6,294 nt of DNA from Deltaproteobacteria bacterium RIFCSPLOWO2_12_FULL_60_16 (lineage in GTDB: Bacteria > Desulfobacterota > Binatia > UBA9968). The position numbers were made by a program, and so were the translations under genes. The DNA lies in assembly GCA_001798565.1 (NCBI GenBank), contig MGSR01000134.1, forward strand, positions 1 through 6,294, read 5' to 3'. Below, in pieces: positions 1 to 5,168 of this stretch. The notes under the pieces were generated by a model. It had not been told where the DNA came from, ran no database searches, and saw only the letters and a list, made by a program, of their open reading frames with translations. Position 1 is the stretch's first letter. Every line of letters starts with the position of its first letter.

Positions 1-68
1 AATCTCCACTATGGGTTAACCTTTAAAGGGTGTTAAAAAACTCCGTTCTCAGGCCGGTTAAGAAAGGG

Positions 69-141
69 TCGCTCGGGGGCTCGCCTCGCGCGCCGAAAGC
101 AATGAGTTCGCTCGGGACCTGACTCGCTCCCCGAAAGCAAT
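69..141. repeat. Two-copy imperfect tandem repeat, about 34-35 bp per copy
   Basis: Both copies open with TCGCTCGGG (69-77 and 108-116) and close with CCGAAAGCAAT (93-103 and 131-141). The middles are similar in length and GC-rich but diverged. The spacing of 39 and 38 bases between matching ends gives near-tandem copies. A third related copy lies in inverted orientation at about 175-230: its reverse complement contains TCGCTC, then CCTG, then CCCGAAAGCA in the same order. This looks like a decayed family of small repeats rather than a coding repeat or CRISPR array, because the unit ends are conserved while the spacing carries no unique spacer. Confidence 0.6.
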
Positions 142-184
142 AGTGCAGTGGTTATTCCGAAACTCCACGTCTAGTGCTTTCGGG
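130..184. repeat. 10-bp inverted repeat joining repeat copies 2 and 3
   Basis: CCCGAAAGCA at 130-139 is the exact reverse complement of TGCTTTCGGG at 175-184, with 35 bases between. The left arm is the conserved end of the second direct-repeat copy. The right arm is the matching end of the inverted third copy. The pairing could form in RNA or as a cruciform, but the long loop makes it more useful as evidence of repeat relationship than as a terminator. Confidence 0.55.
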
Positions 185-219
185 TCGCTCCGCCAGGCCC
201 CTCGCTTTACGGAGCGACC
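183..219. repeat. Strong hairpin, perfect 10-bp stem
   Basis: GGTCGCTCCG (183-192) pairs perfectly with CGGAGCGACC (210-219) around a 17-base loop. An alternative pairing, CCCCTCG (198-204) with CGAGGGG (219-225), uses part of the loop and the 3' arm edge, so the two structures compete. There is no T-run on either side, so this is not a standard intrinsic terminator. It may be a repeat-element core or a structured leader segment, but the distance to the E1 alpha start (over 220 bases) leaves its role open. Confidence 0.55.
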
Positions 220-236
220 GAGGGGAGCGCGAGTGA

Positions 237-294
237 GGCTGCGGACGTAGAGACGAAAAGGTTCGGTTTAAGCACTGCTCCATCGGCCGCAGCC
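237..294. repeat. Long-loop inverted repeat, 8-bp stem
   Basis: GGCTGCGG (237-244) is the exact reverse complement of CCGCAGCC (287-294), with 42 bases between. It sits immediately after the 183-219 hairpin. A further pairing of AGTGCTT (173-179) with AAGCACT (270-276) would reach from inside this loop back to the previous repeat. Whether these form a real folded RNA cannot be decided by eye in such GC-rich sequence. Confidence 0.4.
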
Positions 295-406
295 GAGAGC
301 GCGTTCCCTGAGGGAGCAATTGCATCGATCTTGAGAGACGCCTTCGGCGGTGAGCGTCACTCCGAGACAGGCAGGCCCCGAACGAGATCCAGTAGAGCGC
401 TGAAGG

Positions 407-435
407 TTGACGGATCGCGAGGGCCGTGCTTAAAG
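407..435 (+). promoter_or_regulatory. Tentative sigma-70-like promoter for the E1 pair
   Basis: TTGACG (407-412) differs from the -35 consensus at one base. Seventeen bases on is TTAAAG (430-435), a weak -10 match (3 of 6). If used, transcription would begin about 442, only a few bases before ATG 446, giving a nearly leaderless message. That would fit the weak ribosome site but is unproven. Confidence 0.2.
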
Positions 436-445
436 AAGTAAGAAT

Positions 446-1471
446 ATGCTTCCTAGGCTGCCACGAGAAAAGTTGATGGACCTTTGCCGGCGGATGCTCC
501 TGATCCGCCATTTCGAGGAGAGCTTGATCGGACTCCATGACCAAGGACGCTTCGAGGGACATTACCACGTCTACATCGGGCAGGAGGCGACGGCTGTTCC
601 GGCGCTTTCCTGCCTCGGGCAAAAGGATTTCCTTTTCACCACCCATCGCAATCACGGCCATCTGCTCGCACGCGGCGCCGATCCTGGAAAACTTTTTGCT
701 GAGATCCTGGGACGGAAGGACGGCTACAACCACGGCAAAGGGGGGACCTTTCATGTCGCCGCAGCGGAGTTGGGCTTTCTCCACACCTCCGGCATTGTAG
801 CGGGCATCATTCCCCTCGCCGTCGGCGCGGCCTATGCCGCCAAAGCGAGAAAAAGCGATCAGATCACGGTCTGTCTGATCGGCGACGGCGCCCTGGAAGA
901 AGGCGCCGCGCCCGAGTCGTTCAATATCGCCTCGCTCTGGAAGCTGCCGGTGCTTTTTCTCTGCGAGAACAACGGAAAATACGGCGCCGGCAGGGCCGCC
1001 GGAGCAGCCCAGTCCGCCACCATGGCTGTCTATCCCCTTACGGATCTGCCGGTGGCTTACAAAATTCCCGCCAGACAGATAGACGGCACGGACGCGGGCG
1101 CCGTTCACGCTGCCTTCTCTGAAGCGGTAGCGAAGATCCGCCAGGGCGAAGGAGCCCAGTTCATCGAGACCCAGACCGTGCGCTGGCCCGGCAGCGAGAC
1201 CAACTGGCCGGCGGTGCCGGCGCCGACGGATGTCTCCCTGGCCTGGGATGTGAGCGCCGTGCCGGAGCGCGCGCGGGAGTGGTATCGTTCCAGCGATCCT
1301 GTGCTGATCTTTATCCGCGAGCTGGTCGAAAAAGGAGCGGCGACAAAGACGGAGATTGCCGAGATCGATAAAAGCGCGCGCCAGGCAATCGAGCAGGCCG
1401 CGCGCTTCGCCCTTGCGAGCCCGTTTCCCGGGTTGGACGAGGCGCTTAAAGACGTCTTTGCCCCAAGGTGA
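446..1471 (+). CDS. TPP-dependent 2-oxoacid dehydrogenase-type E1, alpha subunit
   Basis: This 341-residue protein is the alpha subunit of a heterotetrameric thiamine-diphosphate E1 enzyme, a cytoplasmic enzyme that decarboxylates a 2-oxo acid. It is nearly full family length. Family landmarks in order are RRMLLIRHFEE (about 15-25), IGQEA (44-48), THRNHGH (66-72), GKGGTFH (97-103) and the TPP/Mg motif, from GDGALEEG (146-153) to ENN (174-176). An in-frame TAA at 431-433 limits the start, and ATG 446 leaves the usual short lead-in. Its ribosome site is weak (AAGAAG-like). One feature is unusual: where pyruvate-type E1 alphas have T-Y-R-x-x-G-H-S, this reads TVRWPGSETNWP (244-255), placing Ser250 at the conserved histidine. 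The beta subunit follows after three bases. No E2 or E3 gene is in view, so the substrate and acyl acceptor are unknown; acetoin- or pyruvate-dehydrogenase labels would be guesses. Confidence 0.9.
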   Translation: MLPRLPREKLMDLCRRMLLIRHFEESLIGLHDQGRFEGHYHVYIGQEATAVPALSCLGQKDFLFTTHRNHGHLLARGADPGKLFAEILGRKDGYNHGKGGTFHVAAAELGFLHTSGIVAGIIPLAVGAAYAAKARKSDQITVCLIGDGALEEGAAPESFNIASLWKLPVLFLCENNGKYGAGRAAGAAQSATMAVYPLTDLPVAYKIPARQIDGTDAGAVHAAFSEAVAKIRQGEGAQFIETQTVRWPGSETNWPAVPAPTDVSLAWDVSAVPERAREWYRSSDPVLIFIRELVEKGAATKTEIAEIDKSARQAIEQAARFALASPFPGLDEALKDVFAPR

Positions 1472-1474
1472 TGA
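1465..1474 (+). promoter_or_regulatory. Coupling ribosome site and tandem stops between E1 subunits
   Basis: AAGGTGAT overlaps the last alpha codon and matches the anti-Shine-Dalgarno sequence. It is followed by back-to-back in-frame TGA TGA and then the beta ATG at 1475. This arrangement favours termination-reinitiation and balanced subunit synthesis. Confidence 0.6.
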
Positions 1475-2443
1475 ATGAGGGAGCTGGCTTATTACGAAGC
1501 GAAGCTCGAGGCGCTGAGCGAGATCATGGCTGACGAGAGGGTCCATCTGATGGGCGGCTCTTTCTTGAGTCTCAGCCCGCGCAGGACCCTTTTCCAGAAG
1601 ATCGTCCAGCGATATCCGGAGCGGGTGGTGTCTCCGCCTATCTCGGAGCTCGGATTTTGTGGTCTCGCCATCGGCGCGGCCATGGCCGGACTTCGGCCGG
1701 TGGTGGATCTCAGCACCGGAAGCTTCATCTACGAGGCCTGGCCGCAAGTCGTCAACGAAGCCGCCAATGCCTTTTACATGTCCGGAGGACAGACGCGCGC
1801 GCCGGTGGTCTTTCACATCCTCCACGGCATTCGCGGCCAGGGCGCGGCCCAGCATTCCCACAGCCCGCAGGCGATGCTCTGGAACTGTCCGGGGCTCGAG
1901 ATCGTCCTTCCCTCCTCGCCCAAAGATGTCAAAGGACTTCTCAAGAGCGCGGTCGAAAGTCCGAACCCGACCATCTTTGTCGACCATGTCCAGCTCTTCG
2001 AGATCCGCGGGCCTGTGCCGGAAGGCGATCTGGTGATTCCCTTTGGCCAGGCCGAGGTAAAACGCCAAGGCAAAGACGTCACGGTGATTGCCACTTCGCT
2101 GGAAGTGCAGCGGAGCCTGAATGTCGCCGACCAGCTCGCCCGTGAGGGAATTCAAGTCGAAGTGGTAGATCCCCGCACAGTGGCGCCGCTCGATTTTGCG
2201 ACGTTGCTTGCGTCTGTGGAGAAAACCGGACGGGTGGTGATCGTGGATCAATGCCACAAGAGCTGCGGCATCGCCGCGGAGCTGGCGGCAAGGATCGCCG
2301 AGGAGGGCTTCGACAAGCTCAAGGCGCCGATCCGCCGGGTGACGGCGCCGGACGTCCCGATACCGTTCAGCCCGCCGCTCGAAGAGTTCGTCACGCCAAC
2401 GGAACCGCGCATCATCGAAGCGATCCGCTCCGTGTTGCGCTGA
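1475..2443 (+). CDS. TPP-dependent 2-oxoacid dehydrogenase-type E1, beta subunit
   Basis: This 322-residue protein is the partner of the preceding alpha subunit. It has the pyrimidine-binding transketolase-like domain first, then the C-terminal transketolase domain, at normal family length. Visible landmarks are PPISELGF (54-61), with Glu58 expected to activate the TPP aminopyrimidine, then GAAMAGLRPVVDL (67-79), YMSGG (101-105), AAQHSHSP (124-131, His127) and TAPDVPIPFSPPLE near 290-303. The alpha gene ends TGATGA and the beta ATG follows directly. AAGGTGAT at the alpha 3' end supplies the ribosome site, so the two are translationally coupled. Near the N terminus, the family GE(D/E) motif is replaced by MGGSF (26-30), removing the acidic residues. 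The stop lies 6 bases from the stop of the convergent cyclodeaminase-family gene. Confidence 0.9.
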   Translation: MRELAYYEAKLEALSEIMADERVHLMGGSFLSLSPRRTLFQKIVQRYPERVVSPPISELGFCGLAIGAAMAGLRPVVDLSTGSFIYEAWPQVVNEAANAFYMSGGQTRAPVVFHILHGIRGQGAAQHSHSPQAMLWNCPGLEIVLPSSPKDVKGLLKSAVESPNPTIFVDHVQLFEIRGPVPEGDLVIPFGQAEVKRQGKDVTVIATSLEVQRSLNVADQLAREGIQVEVVDPRTVAPLDFATLLASVEKTGRVVIVDQCHKSCGIAAELAARIAEEGFDKLKAPIRRVTAPDVPIPFSPPLEEFVTPTEPRIIEAIRSVLR

Positions 2444-2449
2444 TTTCAC

Positions 2450-3427
2450 CTAGATCTCGACGTTGACGCCGACTTTTTTCTCCACGGCCGTCTGGTAGAC
2501 CAGCTTTGCCGTGGCCACATCCTGGATGGCGATGCCCACGGCCTTGTACAGGGTGATCTCCCCGGCGCTCGTCCTGCCGGTTTTCTTGCCGGCTAAAACC
2601 TCGCCGATCTCGGCGTGGATATGATCTTCTGTAATCGCGCCCTCTTTGATCGCGAGGAGAACGTCGCCGCACTCCGCCATGACCGCCTCACGAGAATCGA
2701 CGACCACCTTGGCGCGTCTCATGGTCGCGCCGTCGATCTCTCTCAAGTCCGGCCGGTGCGAGCCGATCGCGTTAATGTGAATCCCGGGCTTGAGCCAATC
2801 AACCCTGATGATCGGCTCCTTGGCCGTCGTCACAGTAACCAGCAGGTCCGCGTTCCGAACCGCCTGTTCCGGGGTTTTCACCGCCTCGATCTTGATCCCC
2901 AGATCCGGCTCCAATTGCTCTTTTAGACTCTGGACACTTTTTTCCAGCACGTCGTAAACCTTGATCTCCTCGATCTTTCTCACGGCGCACAGCGTCCGGA
3001 TCTGAGCCCTGGCCTGCACCCCGGCGCCGAGAACACCGAGGACAGGGGTCTCCGGATTGGCCAGGGCCCTTGTCGCAACGGCCGAGATGCACGCGGTCCG
3101 AATCGCGGTAATGTAAGTCCCATCCATCACGGCCAGGAGTTTTCCGCTCTCTGTGCTAAACAGGAAAACGGTGGCGAGGATGATGGGCAGACCCTGCCTG
3201 GGATTTTCCGGGAAGTAGGTCACCACTTTCATTCCCAGGGCTTTGTCCTCGCTCAAATAGGCCGGCATGCTGGTGATCCGCCCCTTGATCTCCGGCACCG
3301 GCACAACCATCCTTACCGGCATGACGGCTTTGCCGCTGGAGAACTGTATATGCGCCCGCTCCAGAGCCCGGATCAACTCCTCAACGTCAATGAGGCTTTG
3401 GATCTCTCTTTCCGACAGGACCAACAT
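2450..3427 (-). CDS. Ornithine cyclodeaminase/mu-crystallin family NAD(P)-dependent enzyme
   Basis: This 325-residue protein has the full length and domain order of the family: a substrate/dimer domain, a Rossmann domain, then a return to the first domain. Visible motifs are MPVRM (36-40), with Arg39 likely binding the substrate carboxylate, [11 protein letters not shown] (65-75) with Lys67, [11 protein letters not shown] (110-120), the nucleotide-binding GVLGAGVQA (131-139), [15 protein letters not shown] (218-232) with the catalytic-type Asp227, and [17 protein letters not shown] (287-303). Asp159 at the end of the second Rossmann strand (KVYDV) argues for NAD(H) over NADP(H). The family includes ornithine cyclodeaminase, alanine dehydrogenase, ketimine/pyrroline-2-carboxylate reductases and opine-type enzymes, and the sequence alone does not choose between them. 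No other start lies upstream. TAAGG is only two bases before ATG 3427 and better placed for TTG 3424, so the start could be one codon later. The gene is convergent with the E1 pair and divergent from the cupin. Confidence 0.88.
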   Translation of the reverse strand: MLVLSEREIQSLIDVEELIRALERAHIQFSSGKAVMPVRMVVPVPEIKGRITSMPAYLSEDKALGMKVVTYFPENPRQGLPIILATVFLFSTESGKLLAVMDGTYITAIRTACISAVATRALANPETPVLGVLGAGVQARAQIRTLCAVRKIEEIKVYDVLEKSVQSLKEQLEPDLGIKIEAVKTPEQAVRNADLLVTVTTAKEPIIRVDWLKPGIHINAIGSHRPDLREIDGATMRRAKVVVDSREAVMAECGDVLLAIKEGAITEDHIHAEIGEVLAGKKTGRTSAGEITLYKAVGIAIQDVATAKLVYQTAVEKKVGVNVEI

Positions 3428-3495
3428 AGCCTTACGATTGATAGCACAAAGCGCGAGAAAAGTGATAGGCTCTGAAAATATCCACGGAGGCCATT
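3428..3495. promoter_or_regulatory. Divergent intergenic region with overlapping weak promoter signals
   Basis: These 68 bases must hold control signals for both the cyclodeaminase-family gene (minus) and the cupin gene (plus). On the plus strand TTGATA (3438-3443) resembles a -35 box, but the hexamer 17 bases on (AGTGAT) is a poor -10. On the minus strand the same bases read TATCAA and are preceded by TG plus one base, giving an extended -10-like TGCTATCAAT about 10 bases before the ATG. GGAGG at 3486-3490, five bases before the cupin ATG, is a strong ribosome site. The promoter reading is tentative; the ribosome site is solid. Confidence 0.35.
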
Positions 3496-4023
3496 ATGGC
3501 AAAGCATAAAAATATTATTCATCTTTCCGAGATCCCGCTGGAGCAGATGAAGACGCCGGAGGATTCCCCGTTCGGGGGAGTGCGCCAAAGGGCGGGAGCG
3601 GCCACCGGCGCCGAGAAACTGGGCTATAGCGTTTTTACCGTGCCGCCGGGCAAGGCGGCATTTCCCTTTCATCTCCACCACACCAACGAAGAGATGATCT
3701 ACATTCTGCAAGGAGAGGCGACTCTGCGATTAGGCACGGATGAAATAGCCGTCTCATCGGGGACTTTTATCGCCTGCCCGCCGGGGCCGGACTATCCGCA
3801 CCAATTGATCAACACCTCCGCCAACAATCTTCACTACCTGGTCGTAAGCACCATGGAATATCCCGAGATCGCCGAATATCCAGACTCGAAAAAGATCGGC
3901 GCCTACGCGGCGGCGGCTTCCCAAGGCGGCTTTCGAGCCCTATATAAAAAGGATGCCGACGTGCCGTACTTCGAAGGAGAGAGCGGGTCGGAGATCGAGC
4001 GGATTAAAAAATCCCGGCGTTAG
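3496..4023 (+). CDS. Single-domain cupin protein
   Basis: This 175-residue protein has one conserved beta-barrel cupin domain at about 42-120. Cupin motif 1 reads PPGKAAFPFHLHHTNEE, then MIYILQG (50-73), giving likely metal ligands His59, His61 and Glu66. Motif 2 reads CPPGPDYPHQLIN (94-106), giving the fourth ligand His102. All four expected ligands are present, so a bound divalent metal is likely. Bacterial cupins of this size include sugar or oxalate-type enzymes, dioxygenase-like proteins and small-molecule binding proteins, and the function here is not identifiable. The C-terminal 50 residues fall outside the barrel and are charged, with no signal peptide or membrane segment. ATG 3496 is fixed by a strong GGAGG five bases upstream. 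The gene is convergent with tsaC, 19 bases between stops. Confidence 0.85.
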   Translation: MAKHKNIIHLSEIPLEQMKTPEDSPFGGVRQRAGAATGAEKLGYSVFTVPPGKAAFPFHLHHTNEEMIYILQGEATLRLGTDEIAVSSGTFIACPPGPDYPHQLINTSANNLHYLVVSTMEYPEIAEYPDSKKIGAYAAAASQGGFRALYKKDADVPYFEGESGSEIERIKKSRR

Positions 4024-4032
4024 AAAACGCCG
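4006..4032 (-). terminator. Probable intrinsic terminator of the purD-purE-tsaC operon
   Basis: Read on the minus strand, a perfect 7-bp stem CGGCGTT/AACGCCG (4032-4026 with 4021-4015, 4-base loop) begins 10 bases after the tsaC stop. It is followed by GGA and then six T (4011-4006). The geometry fits a Rho-independent terminator with a slightly separated T-run. It lies inside the last codons and stop of the convergent cupin gene. On the plus strand the hairpin is followed by GC-rich sequence, so it is unlikely to end the cupin transcript efficiently. Confidence 0.55.
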
Positions 4033-4042
4033 CGCCCGTTAG

Positions 4043-4684
4043 CTAGCGGCCAAGAGACTTTTCCAAATCCTGTGATCTGATCTCCCCTTCCCGGATGATT
4101 TTCAGGCGATCTCCAACGATCTCGACAACCGTGGAGCCCTTTGTGCCTCCGAGTCTGCCGCCGTCGAGAAAAATCTCGACATGACCGGAGAAATATCCGA
4201 TAGCCTCCTCAACGGTTCGGGCGGGCTCTTTTCCCGAAGGATTGGCGCTGGTGGCTGTGAGCGGGCGGCCGAGCTCGCGGGCCAAGCGCGTAGCCGCCGG
4301 ATGGCTGGAGATTCTAATTCCTATGCCTCCACTCGAATTGAGCAGCGGCGCCGGGAGAGTTTTCTTTGCCGGAAGAACGAGGGTCAGGGGTCCGGGCCAG
4401 AACCGCTCCATGAGCCTTAGCGCCGCAGGCGGGACCTCCGCCACAACCTCCTTAAGCATCTCTCTATCCGCGATGACGACCGCGATGGGATTCTCGAGAT
4501 TCCGTCCTTTGAGAGAAACTACTTTTTCTACCGCGGCTGAATTGAGAGCGTCCGCTCCCAGACCGTAAAAGGTCTCCGTGGGAAAGACGATGACCTCGCC
4601 CTGGCGAATCGCCGTGACCGCTCGGGAAAAGAGCTCAGGCTTGCTACTTCTCCCCTCTGAGCTTTCTATCTTTCTCTTCGACAC
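4043..4684 (-). CDS. tsaC: L-threonylcarbamoyladenylate synthase (TsaC/Sua5/YrdC family)
   Basis: This enzyme makes threonylcarbamoyl-AMP from threonine, bicarbonate and ATP in the cytoplasm, the first step of the universal t6A modification of ANN-decoding tRNAs. From a GTG start it has 213 residues, the short YrdC-only form without the extra Sua5 domain. Motifs are [13 protein letters not shown] (34-46), KGRN (59-62), [10 protein letters not shown] (96-105), TSANPSG (145-151), KGSTVVEI (182-189) and IREG (197-200), as expected for an intact YrdC fold. The frame stays open further upstream inside purE, but those residues are basic, unlike any family N terminus, and are a purE shadow. GTG 4684 has AAGGAG (4700-4695) ten bases upstream and overlaps the purE 3' end by 41 bases. 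No ATG or TTG lies between it and the conserved domain. It is the last gene of a purD-purE-tsaC operon. Confidence 0.9.
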   Translation of the reverse strand: MSKRKIESSEGRSSKPELFSRAVTAIRQGEVIVFPTETFYGLGADALNSAAVEKVVSLKGRNLENPIAVVIADREMLKEVVAEVPPAALRLMERFWPGPLTLVLPAKKTLPAPLLNSSGGIGIRISSHPAATRLARELGRPLTATSANPSGKEPARTVEEAIGYFSGHVEIFLDGGRLGGTKGSTVVEIVGDRLKIIREGEIRSQDLEKSLGR

Positions 4685-5150
4685 CCGAGGCCATCTCCTT
4701 TTTGAGCCGGGATAGTTTGGCCGAATACTTCGCATTCCCGCGCGCGAGAATAGCCGCGGCGAAGATCCCCGCGTTCGCGGCTCCCGCCTTGCCGATCGCC
4801 ATGGTCGCCACCGGCACACCGGCGGGCATCTGCACGGTGGAGAGGAGCGCGTCCAGCCCTTTCAGGCTGGAAGAGTCGATCGGGACTCCGATCACGGGGA
4901 GCGTCGTATGCGCGGCGACCACGCCCGCCAGATGGGCCGCCGCACCGGCGCCCACGATAATGACCTCGATGCCCCGGCCGGCCGCGGCGGCGGCGTATTC
5001 CTGAGTCTTGTGCGGGCTGCGGTGGGCCGAGAGGATGCGCGTCTCGTGCGGGATGCCGAAATAATCGAGCCGCTTCTCCGCCTCCCGCATCACCTCCAGA
5101 TCGGAGTCGCTGCCGATCACAATCCCCACCTTGGGCAATTTTTTTCCCAC
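4644..5150 (-). CDS. purE: N5-carboxyaminoimidazole ribonucleotide mutase, class I PurE
   Basis: PurE converts N5-carboxyaminoimidazole ribonucleotide to carboxyaminoimidazole ribonucleotide in cytoplasmic de novo purine synthesis. It works after PurK, whose gene is not in the window. The protein has 168 residues, a full-length class I form. Motifs are GSDSD (13-17, nucleotide phosphate binding), SAHRSP (41-46, with the catalytic-type His43), [16 protein letters not shown] (67-82), PVIGVP (85-90), [13 protein letters not shown] (104-116) and [11 protein letters not shown] (118-128). The last 15 or so residues are charged and include the stretch that overlaps the tsaC start. Translation starts at GTG 5150, with AGGAG eight bases upstream, only 18 bases after the purD stop, so it is cotranscribed with purD. 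Confidence 0.94.
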   Translation of the reverse strand: MGKKLPKVGIVIGSDSDLEVMREAEKRLDYFGIPHETRILSAHRSPHKTQEYAAAAAGRGIEVIIVGAGAAAHLAGVVAAHTTLPVIGVPIDSSSLKGLDALLSTVQMPAGVPVATMAIGKAGAANAGIFAAAILARGNAKYSAKLSRLKKEMASGVEEKDRKLRGEK

Positions 5151-5168
5151 TGCTGTGTCTCCTAACTT
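5151..5168 (-). promoter_or_regulatory. purD-purE spacer with the purE ribosome site
   Basis: The 18-base gap contains TTAGGAG, ending eight bases before GTG 5150. The gap is too short for a separate promoter, supporting operon transcription. Confidence 0.6.

Larger units (their letters stand above)
1..445. other. Non-coding left-edge region with repeats and hairpins
   Basis: I see no supportable protein or tRNA gene in this stretch. Plus-strand ATGs here (for example at 102) meet a stop within a few codons. The long antisense frame crossing it is explained by the codon content of the E1 genes. The first 60 bases are AT-richer and hold two short palindromes, GGTTAACC and CTTTAAAG. About 69-294 is GC-rich and dominated by related direct and inverted repeats, annotated separately. 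Between 300 and 360 there are small dyads: TCCCTGAGGGA (305-315), CGCC-TTC-GGCG (339-349) and GTGA-GCG-TCAC (350-360). Any of these could be an operator or just GC-rich noise. There is no U-tract after any hairpin, so no intrinsic terminator is called. The gene to the left, if any, ends outside the window. Confidence 0.7.

Noticed and set aside
69..141. CRISPR-like repeats
   Set aside because: Only two imperfect near-tandem copies without unique spacers, and no cas genes nearby.
183..219. Intrinsic terminator of a gene left of the window
   Set aside because: The stem is strong but has no T-run on either strand.
60..300. TPP riboswitch upstream of the TPP-dependent E1 genes
   Set aside because: ACCTGAC near 117 resembles part of the THI element, but the CTGAGA motif and the conserved second half are absent.
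255..300. Possible tRNA, from a GGTTCGGTTT segment
   Set aside because: The T-arm resemblance is partial, and no matching acceptor, D or anticodon arms can be built around it.
152..2449. A 765-codon open frame on the minus strand opposite both E1 genes
   Set aside because: Its codons line up in register with the E1 genes, so it stays open simply because those genes avoid TTA, CTA and TCA codons. Its product is arginine/glycine-rich low-information sequence with no recognisable domain, while the plus strand encodes clear E1 motifs.
4685..4819. A longer tsaC reading frame upstream of GTG 4684
   Set aside because: The added residues are basic and unlike TsaC N termini, and they overlap well-conserved purE coding sequence.
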